From contig CAYNXB010000034.1 of assembly GCA_964401045.1 (NCBI GenBank), positions 1 to 27,514 of the forward strand: 27,514 bases of DNA. Reading direction: 5' to 3'. Positions 1-7,983 of the stretch are shown here, one piece after another. Position 1 is the stretch's first letter. Each line of letters begins with the position of its first letter. The DNA is from CAYNXB01 sp964401045 (GTDB lineage: Bacteria; Pseudomonadota; Alphaproteobacteria; Sphingomonadales; Sphingomonadaceae). Position numbers and translations under genes: made by a program. The notes under the pieces are model-generated. The model worked only from the letters and a program-made list of their open reading frames with translations. It made no database searches and was not told the DNA's origin.

Positions 1-2087
1 GCCCGGCGCAGCAGGTCGGCGCCGCCGAGCGAGTAGCCGGCCAGCACCTGCGCCGCCTGCATTACCTGTTCCTGATAGACGATGATGCCGTAAGTCTCCC
101 CCAGCACTCCTTCGAGCCTGGGGTGCGGATACTCGATCGCCTCGAGCCCGTTCTTGCGCCGGCCGAACAGCGGGATGTTGTCCATCGGGCCCGGGCGATA
201 GAGCGCGTTGAGCGCGATGATATCCTCGAACACCGTCGGCTTCACCGCCGAGAGGGTGCGCCGCATGCCTTCGGATTCGACCTGGAACACACCGATCGTG
301 TCGCCCCGTTGAAGCAGCGCGAAGACGCCGGGATCGTCCCACGCCAGCGTATCGAGATCGATCGCGATGCCGCGCCGGGCCAGCAAGTCGACCGCCTTGC
401 GCAACACCGACAGCGTCTTCAGCCCGAGGAAGTCGAACTTGACGAGGCCGGTGTCCTCGACCGTCTTCATGTCGAACTGCGTCACCGGCATGTCCGAACG
501 CGGATCGCGGTAGAGCGGAACCAACTGGGCCAGCGGCCGGTCGCCGATCACCACGCCCGCGGCGTGAGTCGAGCTGTTGCGTGGCAAGCCTTCGAGCTGC
601 ATCGCCAGATCGACCAGCCGCCTCACTTCGGCGTCGGATTCGTACTCGCGGCGGAAGTCTGAAACGCCATTGAGCGTGCGCGGCAGCGTCCACGGGTCGG
701 TCGGATGGTTCGGCACCATCTTGCACAGCCGGTCGACGTGGCCATAGCTCATCTGCAGGATGCGCCCCGCATCGCGCAGCACCGCGCGGGCCTTGAGCTT
801 GCCGAAGGTGATGATCTGGGCGACGTGATCGTGGCCGTACTTGGCCTGGACGTAGCGGATCACCTCGCCGCGGCGAGTTTCGCAGAAATCGATGTCGAAG
901 TCCGGCATCGATACGCGCTCAGGGTTGAGGAAGCGCTCGAACAGCAGGCCCAGCCGCATCGGATCGAGATCGGTGATGGTGAGCGCCCAGGCGACCACCG
1001 AGCCAGCGCCCGATCCGCGCCCCGGCCCCACCGGAATGCCCTGCTCCTTGGCCCACTTGATGAAATCGGCCACGATCAGGAAGTAACCGGGAAAGCCCAT
1101 CTTGACGATCACGCCGGCCTCGAAATCCAGCCGGTCGAAATATGCCTGCCGCTGCTCGGCGGTCAGGTCGGCATAGGGCGCGAGCCGCGCTTCGAGCCCC
1201 GCACGGGCATCTTCGGCAAGCTTGCGCGCCTCGCCCTCAAGGTCGCCTGCAAGGCTGGGCAGGATCGGACTGCGCTTGGGCGGCGCGAAGGCGCAGCGCT
1301 GGGCCACGACCAGCGTGTTGGCAAGCGCCTCGGGGAGATCGGAGAAGATCTCCGCCATCATCGGCGCCGATTTGACGAACGCCTCCGGGCTTGAGCGGGG
1401 GCGCTCGGTGGCGTCGAGATGAGTCGAGTTGGCGATGCACAGAAGTGCGTCGTGCGCGGAATGGAAATGCGGATCGCCGTAGCTCGCAGGATTGCTCGCC
1501 ACCAGCGGGATATCGCGCGCGTAAGCAAGTTCGATCAGCGCCTCTTCCGCCGCATCCTCGACCGCGTCGCCGCGCCGCGCGAGTTCGACGTAGAGGCGGC
1601 CCGGGAAGAGCGTCTCGAGCCGTTCAGCATAAGCGCGCGCATGGTCGAACTGGCCCTCGGCGAACAACCGCGTCACCGCGCCTTCGCTCGCGCCGGTCAG
1701 CGCGATCAGGCCTTCTGTGCGGCCGTCGAGCGCCTCGAACGGGATGTGCGGATCGAGATGGACCGGTCGCTCGAGGTGGGCGCGGCTGATCAGATCGCAC
1801 AGGTTGAGCCAGCCAGCCTCGTTCTGTGCGTAGAGCGGCAGGTAGTCGATCGTCTCGCTGGTGGCGCGGCACACACCCAGCAGTGCGCCGATAATCGGCT
1901 GCACGCCGAGTTCGCGCGCAGCGGCAGCGAAGTTCATCGCCCCATAAAGGCCATTGCGGTCACAGATGGCGATCGCGGGAAAGCCGCGTTCCTTAGCCAA
2001 CCGCGCGATCGCCTTGGGATCGATCGCGCCTTCAAGCATCGAATAGCTCGAGAGTACGCGCAAGGGAACGAACGGGGCGAAGGGCAT
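1..2087 (-). CDS. dnaE: DNA polymerase III alpha subunit, 3' end outside window
   Basis: This is the replicative DNA polymerase catalytic subunit (C-family). About 695 N-terminal residues are visible and the C-terminal part runs off the left edge. An N-terminal PHP domain spans roughly residues 1-270. The polymerase acidic residues are in PDFDID (D398, D400) and KFDFLGL (D552), matching the E. coli catalytic triad. The clamp- and tau-binding C-terminus is not visible. The chosen start is ATG at 2087; an in-frame GTG lies 7 codons upstream. The PHP entry motif reads VPLRVLSSYS, where E. coli has VHLRVHSDYS, so both histidines of the first metal motif are absent. The gene diverges from the Yip1-family gene. 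Confidence 0.96.
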   Translation of the reverse strand, partial: MPFAPFVPLRVLSSYSMLEGAIDPKAIARLAKERGFPAIAICDRNGLYGAMNFAAAARELGVQPIIGALLGVCRATSETIDYLPLYAQNEAGWLNLCDLISRAHLERPVHLDPHIPFEALDGRTEGLIALTGASEGAVTRLFAEGQFDHARAYAERLETLFPGRLYVELARRGDAVEDAAEEALIELAYARDIPLVASNPASYGDPHFHSAHDALLCIANSTHLDATERPRSSPEAFVKSAPMMAEIFSDLPEALANTLVVAQRCAFAPPKRSPILPSLAGDLEGEARKLAEDARAGLEARLAPYADLTAEQRQAYFDRLDFEAGVIVKMGFPGYFLIVADFIKWAKEQGIPVGPGRGSGAGSVVAWALTITDLDPMRLGLLFERFLNPERVSMPDFDIDFCETRRGEVIRYVQAKYGHDHVAQIITFGKLKARAVLRDAGRILQMSYGHVDRLCKMVPNHPTDPWTLPRTLNGVSDFRREYESDAEVRRLVDLAMQLEGLPRNSSTHAAGVVIGDRPLAQLVPLYRDPRSDMPVTQFDMKTVEDTGLVKFDFLGLKTLSVLRKAVDLLARRGIAIDLDTLAWDDPGVFALLQRGDTIGVFQVESEGMRRTLSAVKPTVFEDIIALNALYRPGPMDNIPLFGRRKNGLEAIEYPHPRLEGVLGETYGIIVYQEQVMQAAQVLAGYSLGGADLLRR

Positions 2088-2189
2088 GGGGCCGAATGTG
2101 CGGTTCACATCCCGCTCGATCAAGGTATGTTGGCCCGGTCGCTGGGGAAAAGCGGCAAAACGGGTCGCACCGTTTGCTAGGGGGAAGCG

Positions 2190-3020
2190 ATGAACGATAC
2201 GGTACAGACCGCCGGTCCGTCGAAGGGCCTGATCGACCGCGCCAAAGGGATGATCCTGACGCCGAAGACCGAATGGCCGGTTGTCGCCGCAGAACCCGAT
2301 TCGGTGCAGAACATATTCCTCAAGTATGCCGTGCCCCTGGCTGCGATCGGCCCGATCGCTTCACTGATCGGCGGACAGGTGTTCGGCCTCGGGGGCTTCG
2401 GCATCACGATCCGTATTCCGCTTACTTTCGCGATCACGACCGCGATCACCCAATATGTCCTGTCGCTGGTCGGCCTGTTCGTGATTGCGTGGGTGGCTAA
2501 CTTCCTGTCGCCCAAGTTCGGCGGCAAGGACAGCTTCGTCTCGGCCTTCAAGTGGGTCGTCTACGCCTACACCGCCGCCTGGGTGGCCGGCATCGTCGGG
2601 CTTGTTCCTGCGCTGGGCCTCCTGGTGCTACTTGCCGCCATCTACGGCCTCTACGTGCTCTATCTCGGCGCGGCCCCGGTGATGGCCGTGCCGCAGGACA
2701 AGGCGGCGAGCTACACGGCGGTGACGATCGTGGCGACGATCATCGTCTACTTCGTCGTCGTCGCAGTCGCCGGATCGGTCACAGCGCTGTTCATGCCGTC
2801 GCCTTACGCGGCGTCGATCGCCAGCGCCGGCGAGGCAGGACAGGTGCAGGTCGACCTGGGCGAATATGGCCAGCTCAAGGTGACCGACAACGGCAACGGC
2901 AACTCGACGGTGGAACTGCCCGGCATGGGCAAAGTCGAAATGACCAAGGACGGCGAGATGGTGAAGGTTCAGGGCGAAGGCTTCAACGCCACCGTCCAGA
3001 GCTCGCCCGCGGCCGAGTAA
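2190..3020 (+). CDS. Yip1-family integral membrane protein
   Basis: The 276-residue protein starts with a short cytosolic segment containing LIDRAKGMILTPKTEW, typical of bacterial Yip1-domain proteins. About five hydrophobic helices follow between residues ~45 and ~205. The last ~65 residues form a polar, Gly- and Val-rich tail with alternating hydrophobic pattern (QVQVDL, QLKVTD, KVEMTK), probably beta-structured and outside the membrane. A strong ribosome site (AGGGGGAAG, 2179-2187) sets the ATG. The family has no agreed bacterial function. The gene is transcribed toward lolD, and the two stop codons are only 3 nt apart. The family call is good; any role is unknown. Confidence 0.85.
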   Translation: MNDTVQTAGPSKGLIDRAKGMILTPKTEWPVVAAEPDSVQNIFLKYAVPLAAIGPIASLIGGQVFGLGGFGITIRIPLTFAITTAITQYVLSLVGLFVIAWVANFLSPKFGGKDSFVSAFKWVVYAYTAAWVAGIVGLVPALGLLVLLAAIYGLYVLYLGAAPVMAVPQDKAASYTAVTIVATIIVYFVVVAVAGSVTALFMPSPYAASIASAGEAGQVQVDLGEYGQLKVTDNGNGNSTVELPGMGKVEMTKDGEMVKVQGEGFNATVQSSPAAE

Positions 3021-3023
3021 GCG

Positions 3024-3695
3024 CTACCCCAGGACCCCGTCGTGCAGACGCACGACGCGGTCCATCTTTGCTGCCAGCCGCTCGTTATGCGTGGCGACGA
3101 GGGCGGCGCTGCCCTCCCCGCGCACCAGCGCGAGGAACTGGTCGAGCACTTTGTCTGCGGTGATCTCGTCGAGATTGCCCGTCGGCTCGTCCGCGAGGAC
3201 GAGCTGCGGCTTGTTGGCGAGCGCGCGGGCGACCGCGACGCGCTGCTGCTCGCCGCCCGAAAGCTGGCTCGGCCGGTGCGTCAGCCGCTGCGACAGCCCG
3301 AGCGCGCTCAACAGCTCGCGCGCACGCGCTTCGGCATCCCCTTGCGCGACGTCGGCGACGAGCTGCGGGAGGATCACGTTCTCCTCGGCGTTGAAGTCCG
3401 GCAGCAGGTGGTGAAACTGGTAGACGAAACCGAGATGGTTGCGACGGAGCGCGGTGCGATCGTCGCTACCCAGCGCGCTCGCTTCGATGCCCGCGATCGT
3501 GATCCGCCCGCCGAACCCGCCCTCCAGCAATCCGACCGCCTGCAGCATGGTCGACTTGCCGGAGCCTGACGGACCGACCAGCGCGACGATCTCGCCGGGC
3601 TCGATCGTCAGGTTCACCCCGCGCAGCACGTCGATCCGCACCCCGCCCTGCTCGAAACTGCGGGTCAGATTGTCGAGGACGACCACACTACTCAT
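3024..3695 (-). CDS. lolD: Lipoprotein-releasing ABC transporter ATP-binding subunit
   Basis: This 223-residue ATPase powers extraction of outer-membrane lipoproteins from the inner membrane for hand-over to LolA. The Walker A GPSGSGKST is at residues 41-49, the Q-loop near VYQFHHLLPDF (91-101), the signature LSGGEQ at 145-150, and Walker B LVLADEPT at 165-172. FHHLLPDFNAEENV is typical of the LolD/MacB-type subfamily. Its start overlaps the permease stop by 8 nt, indicating translational coupling. Confidence 0.95.
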   Translation of the reverse strand: MSSVVVLDNLTRSFEQGGVRIDVLRGVNLTIEPGEIVALVGPSGSGKSTMLQAVGLLEGGFGGRITIAGIEASALGSDDRTALRRNHLGFVYQFHHLLPDFNAEENVILPQLVADVAQGDAEARARELLSALGLSQRLTHRPSQLSGGEQQRVAVARALANKPQLVLADEPTGNLDEITADKVLDQFLALVRGEGSAALVATHNERLAAKMDRVVRLHDGVLG

Positions 3696-4929
3696 AACGC
3701 AACACCTGCACCGGATCGGTGCTCGCCGCCTTGAACGACGGATAGAGCGTGGCGAGGAAGCTCAGCACCAGCGCCATGATCACGATCACGGTCACTTCGG
3801 CAGGATCGGTCCGCGCGGGCAACTCGGTGAGGAAGCGGATCGAGGGATCCCACAGGTTCTGCCCGGTCAGCAGCTCGATCCCCCGCACGATCGGCTGGCG
3901 GAAATACAGCACCACGAAACCGAGGATCAGCCCGGCGCCGGTGCCGATCGCACCGATGATGAATCCGGTGGTGACGAAGATCTTGAGCAGGCTGCGCCGC
4001 GTCGCACCCATCGTGCGCAGGATCGCGATGTCTCGCGTCTTGGCCCGCACCAGCATGATCAGCGACGAAAGGATGTTGAACACCGCCACCAGCACGATGA
4101 TCGAGAGTACGAAGAACATCGCCACCCGCTCTACCGCGAGCGCCTCGAACAGCGAGGAATTGATCGTCTTCCAGTCCTGAATCACGGCCTGACCGGCTAT
4201 CTTCTGCTTCAACGGAGCCAGCGTTTCCGTGACCGTCTCGGCATCGGTGGTGGTAACCTCGATCATCTGCACCGCGTCACCGATCAGCAGCAGCGTCTGC
4301 GCATCCTGCATCGGCATCACCACGAACGCCTGGTCGTAGTCGTAGATGCCGATCTCGAAGATCGCCGAGATTGTGTAGCCGATCTGCCGCGGCACGGTGC
4401 CGAACGGTGTGGACCGCCCCTGTGGGTTGATGATCGTCAGCGTATCGCCAACGCGGACCCCGAGGTTCTGCGCGAGCTGCGCGCCGATTGCGACATTGCC
4501 CGCGCCCGGCCGCAGCGGCGTGAGGCTGCCCGCGACGAGATTTTTCTTCAGGCGATCGATATCCTCCGGCGTATTGCCCCGCGCGAGGATCGCCTCCACC
4601 CGGCCGTTGGAGCTCGCCAGCAGAGGTTGCTCGATCAGCGGCGAAGCGCGGGTGACGCCAGGCGTTTCCTTCACTTCTTCCAGCATCTCCTGCCAGTTAT
4701 CGAGCCGGCCGCCGTAAGCCTGGATGATCGCATGACCGTTGAGCCCGACGATCTTGTCGATCAGCTCACCGCGAAAGCCGTTCATCACGCTCATCACGAT
4801 GACCAGCGCGGCGACGCCGAGCATGACCGCCGCAAGGCTGATGCCCGCGACCAGCGCAATGAACGCCTCTCCACGGCCAGGCAGCATGTAGCGCTTGGCG
4901 ATCGTCCATTCGAAAGGGGAGAGGATCAA
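3688..4929 (-). CDS. lolC: Lipoprotein-releasing ABC transporter permease (LolC/LolE type)
   Basis: This is the 413-residue inner-membrane permease partner of LolD. One membrane helix lies near residues 22-48 (IALVAGISLAAVMLGVAALV and flanks). A large periplasmic MacB-like domain follows (about 50-265), then three C-terminal helices with the FtsX fold (about 270-405). The motif DIAILRTMGATR near 305 is a hallmark of FtsX/LolC/LolE permeases. Only one permease gene is present here, so it may work as a homodimer (LolF-like), as in many alphaproteobacteria; whether it is LolC or LolE cannot be decided. The start is 36 nt from the stop of the upstream aldehyde dehydrogenase, so co-transcription is possible. 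Confidence 0.93.
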   Translation of the reverse strand: MILSPFEWTIAKRYMLPGRGEAFIALVAGISLAAVMLGVAALVIVMSVMNGFRGELIDKIVGLNGHAIIQAYGGRLDNWQEMLEEVKETPGVTRASPLIEQPLLASSNGRVEAILARGNTPEDIDRLKKNLVAGSLTPLRPGAGNVAIGAQLAQNLGVRVGDTLTIINPQGRSTPFGTVPRQIGYTISAIFEIGIYDYDQAFVVMPMQDAQTLLLIGDAVQMIEVTTTDAETVTETLAPLKQKIAGQAVIQDWKTINSSLFEALAVERVAMFFVLSIIVLVAVFNILSSLIMLVRAKTRDIAILRTMGATRRSLLKIFVTTGFIIGAIGTGAGLILGFVVLYFRQPIVRGIELLTGQNLWDPSIRFLTELPARTDPAEVTVIVIMALVLSFLATLYPSFKAASTDPVQVLRYE

Positions 4930-4965
4930 GCGGTGGGTCCTCGCGGGGAGCGGTTGGCGCGTCGT

Positions 4966-6312
4966 TTAGGCGGCGGCCTGATGCATGTAAACGGCGCGCT
5001 CGTGCGAGAAGGCCTTGAAGCCGAAATAGCCGTGGTAGCTGCCCATCCCGCTGCCGTTGACTCCGCCGAACGGCAGGTTGTTCTCGAGGTAGTGCGAGAA
5101 CACGCCGTTGACCGTCACGCCGCCCGATGAAGTGCGGGCGAGCACCTTGTCCACGGTGCCCTGATCGTTGCTGTACACGTAGAGCGCGAGCGGCTTGTCG
5201 CGCGCCTCGATGTAGCCGATCACCTGATCGATGTTTTCGTAAGTCATCACCGGCAGGACCGGAGCGAAGATTTCTTCCTGAAGGATCTTCATCTGCGGGG
5301 TGACGCCGGTGAGCATCGTCGGGTGGACGGTGAGATCGGCTTCTTCCAGTTCGCCGCCCGCCGCAACGGTGGCGCCCTGGGCGATCGCATCGTCAACCAG
5401 CGCCTTCACCCGGGCGAAGTTGCCCTGGTTTACGATCTGGGCGATCGATTCCTTCTTGATCTTGCCATCGGCATAGAGGTTCTCGGCGACCTTGGCCTTG
5501 AACCCCTCGACGAGGCGATCCTGCTCGCCTTCCTTCACGAACACATAGTCCGGGCAAATGCAGGCCTGGCCACCGTTGAACTGCTTGGCCCCGGCGAGAT
5601 CGGCGGCGATCTTCTCGATATCCGCGCCCTCGTCGATGATGACCGGCGACTTGCCGCCGAGTTCGAGCGTGACGGTGGCGAGATTCTTGGCCGCGGCCGT
5701 CATCACGATCTTGCCGACACGCGTGCTGCCGGTGAAGAAGATGTGGTTGAACGGCAGCTCGAGCAGGTCCTGCGCCACGCTCACGTCGCCTTCGAACAGC
5801 GCAACCTCGTTTTCCTCGAACACCTCGCGGATGATGGTGCCGGCGACCCGGGCCGTGGCGGGGCACAGGTCGGTCAGCTTGACCATGCAGCAGTTGCCGG
5901 CCGCGACCGCGGCGGCGACGGGACCGAGCGTGAGGCCGAGCGGGAAGTTCCACGGGCCGAGGACCAGGCACACCCCGCGCGCCTCATAGACGATCTGCGC
6001 CTTGTCGTTCGGGTTCATGGACGGGGTGACGTCGGTCGGCTTCATCCACTCCTCGAGGTTGTCGATGTTGCGCTGGATGTTGCCGGTCACGTTCAGCACT
6101 TCGGTAACGCGGATTTCGCCCTGGGGCTTGCGGGTATCCTCAAGCACCGCGGCCACGATCTCGTCCGCGTGCGCCTCGACGGCAGCCTTCAGCCTGGCGA
6201 GCTTGGCCTTGCGCTCGGCCGCGCTCGACGCCTTGACGTCCCACTGATGTGCTTGCTGGAGGGCGAAGACCCGGGCGAGTTCGGCGGCATCGGGGTTGGC
6301 GGTGCTGGACAT
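4966..6312 (-). CDS. Aldehyde dehydrogenase, class 3-like / coniferyl aldehyde dehydrogenase-like
   Basis: This NAD(P)-dependent aldehyde dehydrogenase of 448 residues is the short ALDH3 type, probably cytosolic. GPWNFPL (119-125) and K145 line the cofactor site, and FTGST (193-197) is the Rossmann glycine turn. LELGGK carries the general base E217. GGQACICPDY carries the catalytic cysteine, most likely C251, with a second cysteine at C253. The C-terminus keeps LPFGGVNGSGMG. Similarity in style to coniferyl aldehyde dehydrogenases suggests aromatic or fatty aldehydes, but the substrate is not settled by sequence. It lies upstream of the lol pair on the same strand. The 249-bp gap before it holds its promoter region. 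Confidence 0.9.
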   Translation of the reverse strand: MSSTANPDAAELARVFALQQAHQWDVKASSAAERKAKLARLKAAVEAHADEIVAAVLEDTRKPQGEIRVTEVLNVTGNIQRNIDNLEEWMKPTDVTPSMNPNDKAQIVYEARGVCLVLGPWNFPLGLTLGPVAAAVAAGNCCMVKLTDLCPATARVAGTIIREVFEENEVALFEGDVSVAQDLLELPFNHIFFTGSTRVGKIVMTAAAKNLATVTLELGGKSPVIIDEGADIEKIAADLAGAKQFNGGQACICPDYVFVKEGEQDRLVEGFKAKVAENLYADGKIKKESIAQIVNQGNFARVKALVDDAIAQGATVAAGGELEEADLTVHPTMLTGVTPQMKILQEEIFAPVLPVMTYENIDQVIGYIEARDKPLALYVYSNDQGTVDKVLARTSSGGVTVNGVFSHYLENNLPFGGVNGSGMGSYHGYFGFKAFSHERAVYMHQAAA

Positions 6313-6397
6313 GGGAAGCTTCCGTTCAGGCGTGGATGTTTAGGGGGCTTATATGGGCACGCGGCCGGCGAATGTCAGCCCATGGGTTTGTTGGAGA

Positions 6398-6412
6398 GTG
6401 ACAGGTGTGACA
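6398..6412. repeat. Short GTGACA direct repeat in the aldehyde dehydrogenase upstream region
   Basis: Two copies of GTGACA (6398-6403 and 6407-6412) with a 9-nt period lie about 90 bp upstream of the aldehyde dehydrogenase start. This could be a regulator half-site pair or chance. Nothing else in 6313-6561 looks genic, and no clear -35/-10 pair was identified. Confidence 0.2.
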
Positions 6413-6561
6413 CGGTTCTAGAGCAGAAAAGTCACCGGAGCTAAATCGCTGTTCGGGCCGGAGGTTTAGCCAGTTTTCTCGTTCGTGCATCGGCAGGCAC
6501 TGCACGCGAACCGACACTGTAGGAAAGCATATTCACGGTCACAGGGGATCGAAGGCCGCCC

Positions 6562-7473
6562 TCACGGCCGGAACGAGATGCTGTCCAGGCGCCACCGAGA
6601 GTCGAGACTTTCGAATTCCAACTTCTTGATGTCGAACCCGTTCGGCGGCGTCGCGCCGACGACTTCAGCGCGAATGTAGCGGCCGGTTTCGCGCATCAGC
6701 ACTTTCGCGCCGGGAAATTCCTTCTTCAGCGCCTTGGCTATGCCGGCCGCGTCCTTGGCCAGCTTGCCCTCCTCGCCCAGCTCGTGCGGAATGCCATCGA
6801 CCAGTTCGGCGGTCGCGACCTTGAGCGCGCGCCAGCCGTCGAGGATGATGCTGGCCGAAATGATGATCGCCGCAGCCGAATCCATCCACCACAGCCCGAA
6901 GCCGATCCCCGCGACACCGATGAAGCCGGCGACTCCGGTCTGCCAGTTGGCCTTGTTCATCAGCGCATCGGTGTGGAGCAGCTTGTCGCGCATCTCCGTT
7001 GCGAGCCGCAGCTCCTTGCGGCCGATGATCAGCGGCGGGATCGTGGCGTAGGCCTGCGCCAGCAGCATGAACCAGCCGAGCCACACATCGTGGCCCCAGA
7101 TGCGCACCGTACCCACGGTGACGTGCTGCTGCGTCGCCAGCGCCGTGACCGAATCCTTGAGCAGCAGCAGGCCCACCGCTGAAAGCGCGACCGCCGCGAT
7201 CAGGAAGCCCAGGCCATTGACCCGGTCATAGGCATATTGGAACCGCGCGTTGGCGCCGCGCGCTTCGTAGCGCTCCGCGATCAGGAACACGATCGGCGGA
7301 ATGAACCCGAGCAAGTCCTCGACCCAGGCGGTCTTCATCGCCTGGCTCGATCCCATCGCCGCGCCCAGCGCGAGAACGTAAGTGGTGGTCCAGAACACGT
7401 TCCACCATTCCAGCCGCCGCGCAGCCTTCATCGCCCGGCGAATTTCCCTGGGATGGCCGCTGCGTTCGCTCAT
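6562..7473 (-). CDS. Cation transporter, CDF-like membrane protein
   Basis: The 303-residue protein has about six hydrophobic helices followed by a ~90-residue C-terminal cytosolic domain, the layout of cation diffusion facilitators. HTDALMNKANW followed by WWMDSAAAIIIS resembles the TM5-TM6 metal-site region of that family. The first site region (VEDLLGFIPP) lacks the usual histidine, so metal selectivity or activity is uncertain. The C-terminal part (GKLAKDAAGIAKALKKEF to the end) fits the ferredoxin-like dimerisation domain. The ATG at 7473 was chosen because it overlaps the stop of the lipoprotein gene by 4 nt; the longer open frame upstream is Arg-rich, without protein character, and lies antisense to nothing useful. 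Metal efflux is inferred from family only. Confidence 0.75.
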   Translation of the reverse strand: MSERSGHPREIRRAMKAARRLEWWNVFWTTTYVLALGAAMGSSQAMKTAWVEDLLGFIPPIVFLIAERYEARGANARFQYAYDRVNGLGFLIAAVALSAVGLLLLKDSVTALATQQHVTVGTVRIWGHDVWLGWFMLLAQAYATIPPLIIGRKELRLATEMRDKLLHTDALMNKANWQTGVAGFIGVAGIGFGLWWMDSAAAIIISASIILDGWRALKVATAELVDGIPHELGEEGKLAKDAAGIAKALKKEFPGAKVLMRETGRYIRAEVVGATPPNGFDIKKLEFESLDSRWRLDSISFRP

Positions 7474-7913
7474 GCCGCGGGCGCTTTCACGCTTTCCCGG
7501 ATCTCGCGCTCGAGCAGCGCGATCCACCGGTTCTCGCCGTTGGCCGCCGCCGGGCCCAGCCCGAGTACGCGATCGCCGACTGCGCGGCGCGACAGCGGCT
7601 CGAGCACCGAGACGTGCTGCGTCCACGGCGTGTCCTCGGCGAATTCGCCGATCACCAGGTCTAACTGATCGGTTTCCAGCCGCGCGAGCTGGGCTTCGGC
7701 GGGGCCGGTACTGATGTGCGCCTGAGCGCCGGTGGCGCGCTCGAGACGGCCGACGAACTGGAGCGCGGCCGCGCGATCGGCAGGACGCAAGTCCGTTAGA
7801 CCGACGTTGAACTCACGGGTCCGCTCGATATCATCAAGCGTCCCGGAGATGTCTTGCGGATAAGGCCCGCAGGCAGCGAGCGCGAGCGACGAGAGGATCA
7901 GCCAGCCCCGCAT
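7470..7913 (-). CDS. Small lipoprotein with partial extracellular solute-binding-like domain
   Basis: The 147-residue product starts with a lipoprotein signal ending in LAAC (C15 is the lipidated cysteine, followed by Gly, which favours outer-membrane sorting). DISGTLDDIERTREFNVGL is like the start of family-3 solute-binding proteins (GTL..IRETG.LRVG). DLVIGEFAEDTPWTQHVSVLEPL resembles the part where such proteins recognise their own ligand site. A full family-3 protein is about 250 residues, so most of the second lobe is missing. The start at 7913 is set by the signal sequence. The 4-nt overlap with the transporter implies co-translation. It could be a scavenging or sensing accessory for the transporter; function unknown. 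Confidence 0.72.
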   Translation of the reverse strand: MRGWLILSSLALAACGPYPQDISGTLDDIERTREFNVGLTDLRPADRAAALQFVGRLERATGAQAHISTGPAEAQLARLETDQLDLVIGEFAEDTPWTQHVSVLEPLSRRAVGDRVLGLGPAAANGENRWIALLEREIRESVKAPAA

Positions 7914-7983
7914 TGTTGCCCCCTCCCCCTTTCCATCGTCTATCGCCCTGCATGCAATACTCTCGGCCCGCCGGGCAAGTTCC

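Noticed and set aside
3439..5130. 563-codon plus-strand open frame
   Set aside because: It is antisense to lolD and the Lol permease. Its translation is rich in Arg, His and Asp without domain character, as expected for a shadow frame in GC-rich DNA.
6553..6569. GGCCG/CGGCC hairpin at the end of the cation transporter gene
   Set aside because: It has only a 5-bp stem overlapping the stop codon and no T tract, so it is not supported as a terminator.
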